Assembly: GCA_947475855.1 (NCBI GenBank)
Contig: CANJPN010000311.1
Span: 1-7,323, forward strand
Reading direction: 5' to 3'
DNA: 7,323 nucleotides
Source: Bradyrhizobiaceae bacterium
GTDB taxonomy: Bacteria; Pseudomonadota; Alphaproteobacteria; Rhizobiales; Hyphomicrobiaceae
Made by a program: the position numbers and the translations under genes. How positions within the stretch are numbered: position 1 is the first letter of the stretch; each line of letters begins with the position of its first letter. A model generated the notes under the pieces. That model was not told the DNA's origin. It saw only the letters and a program-made list of their open reading frames with translations, and ran no database searches. Positions 7,208-7,323 of the stretch are shown here, one piece after another.

Positions 7208-7323
7208 TCAGCGGAACTCCTTCAGGAAGTCTGCCCAACCGGAATTTTTGGCGAAAGCCAGCTTCTCGTAGGTACCGATATCACGGCCCATTTGCGATCG
7301 CGACGAGGGGAAGTAGAACGATA
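7208..7323 (-). CDS. C-terminal fragment of an unidentified convergent gene
   Basis: The minus strand is open from the right edge to TGA at 7210-7208, giving 37 complete codons that end in GWADFLKEFR; an earlier part reads MGRDIGTYEKLAFAKN. Codon third positions are mostly G or C, like the neighbouring genes, and the stop falls just before a shared terminator, which supports a real gene end. The fragment has no motif I can assign, so the family is unknown. A chance open stretch of this length is possible in GC-rich DNA, but placement relative to the terminator argues for a gene. Confidence 0.65.
   Translation of the reverse strand, partial: SFYFPSSRSQMGRDIGTYEKLAFAKNSGWADFLKEFR

Noticed and set aside
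6303..7238. Minus-strand 311-codon open frame
   Set aside because: It overlaps the binding-protein gene and reads through the terminator. The product is His/Arg-rich with no recognisable motif.
1..7323. Mobile elements, CRISPR arrays, tRNA or rRNA genes
   Set aside because: No regularly spaced repeats, transposase or integrase motifs, terminal inverted repeats or cloverleaf-like sequence were seen on either strand.

Overview
The window is GC-rich, densely coded DNA. Its long shadow reading frames, codon use and gene families (a large transporter-coupled hybrid histidine kinase, a Bug/TctC-type binding protein, an acyl-CoA ligase) fit an alphaproteobacterium, perhaps in or near the Bradyrhizobium/Rhodopseudomonas group. 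That placement is an inference from gene content, not from a marker gene. I see no rRNA, tRNA, insertion sequence, CRISPR array or phage gene.

Layout. (1) Positions 1-1254, minus strand: the N-terminal 418 codons of an AMP-forming acyl-CoA synthetase that runs off the left edge. (2) Positions 1255-1481: a divergent intergenic region with a small dyad (1374-1393) that could be a regulator site. (3) Positions 1482-5015, plus strand: an 1177-residue sensor with a sodium:solute-symporter-like membrane domain, a likely STAC linker, PAS, histidine kinase, ATPase and receiver domains. It has the architecture of CrbS-type acetate/carboxylate sensors. (4) Positions 5036-5052: a perfect hairpin behind the kinase gene. 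(5) Positions 5115-5954, plus: a two-cupin protein with a metal site only in the second cupin. (6) Positions 5955-6152: an untranslated leader with two inverted repeats. (7) Positions 6153-7112, plus: a secreted substrate-binding protein of the tripartite tricarboxylate transporter (TTT) class, without TctA/TctB membrane partners beside it. (8) Positions 7141-7176: a strong terminator, probably working in both directions. (9) Positions 7208-7323, minus: the last 37 codons of an unidentified convergent gene.

How the genes may work together. Known CrbS-type kinases act with a LuxR-family response regulator to control acetyl-CoA synthetase and other carbon-use genes. Here such a kinase is divergent from an acyl-CoA ligase and lies upstream of a probable carboxylate-binding protein. 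A reasonable inference is an organic-acid sensing, capture and activation neighbourhood. The substrate, the partner regulator and the transporter membrane subunits cannot be determined from this window. I found no clear new system. The most useful leads are the kinase/ligase pairing with its candidate operator, the orphan binding protein with its structured leader, and the unassigned bicupin.
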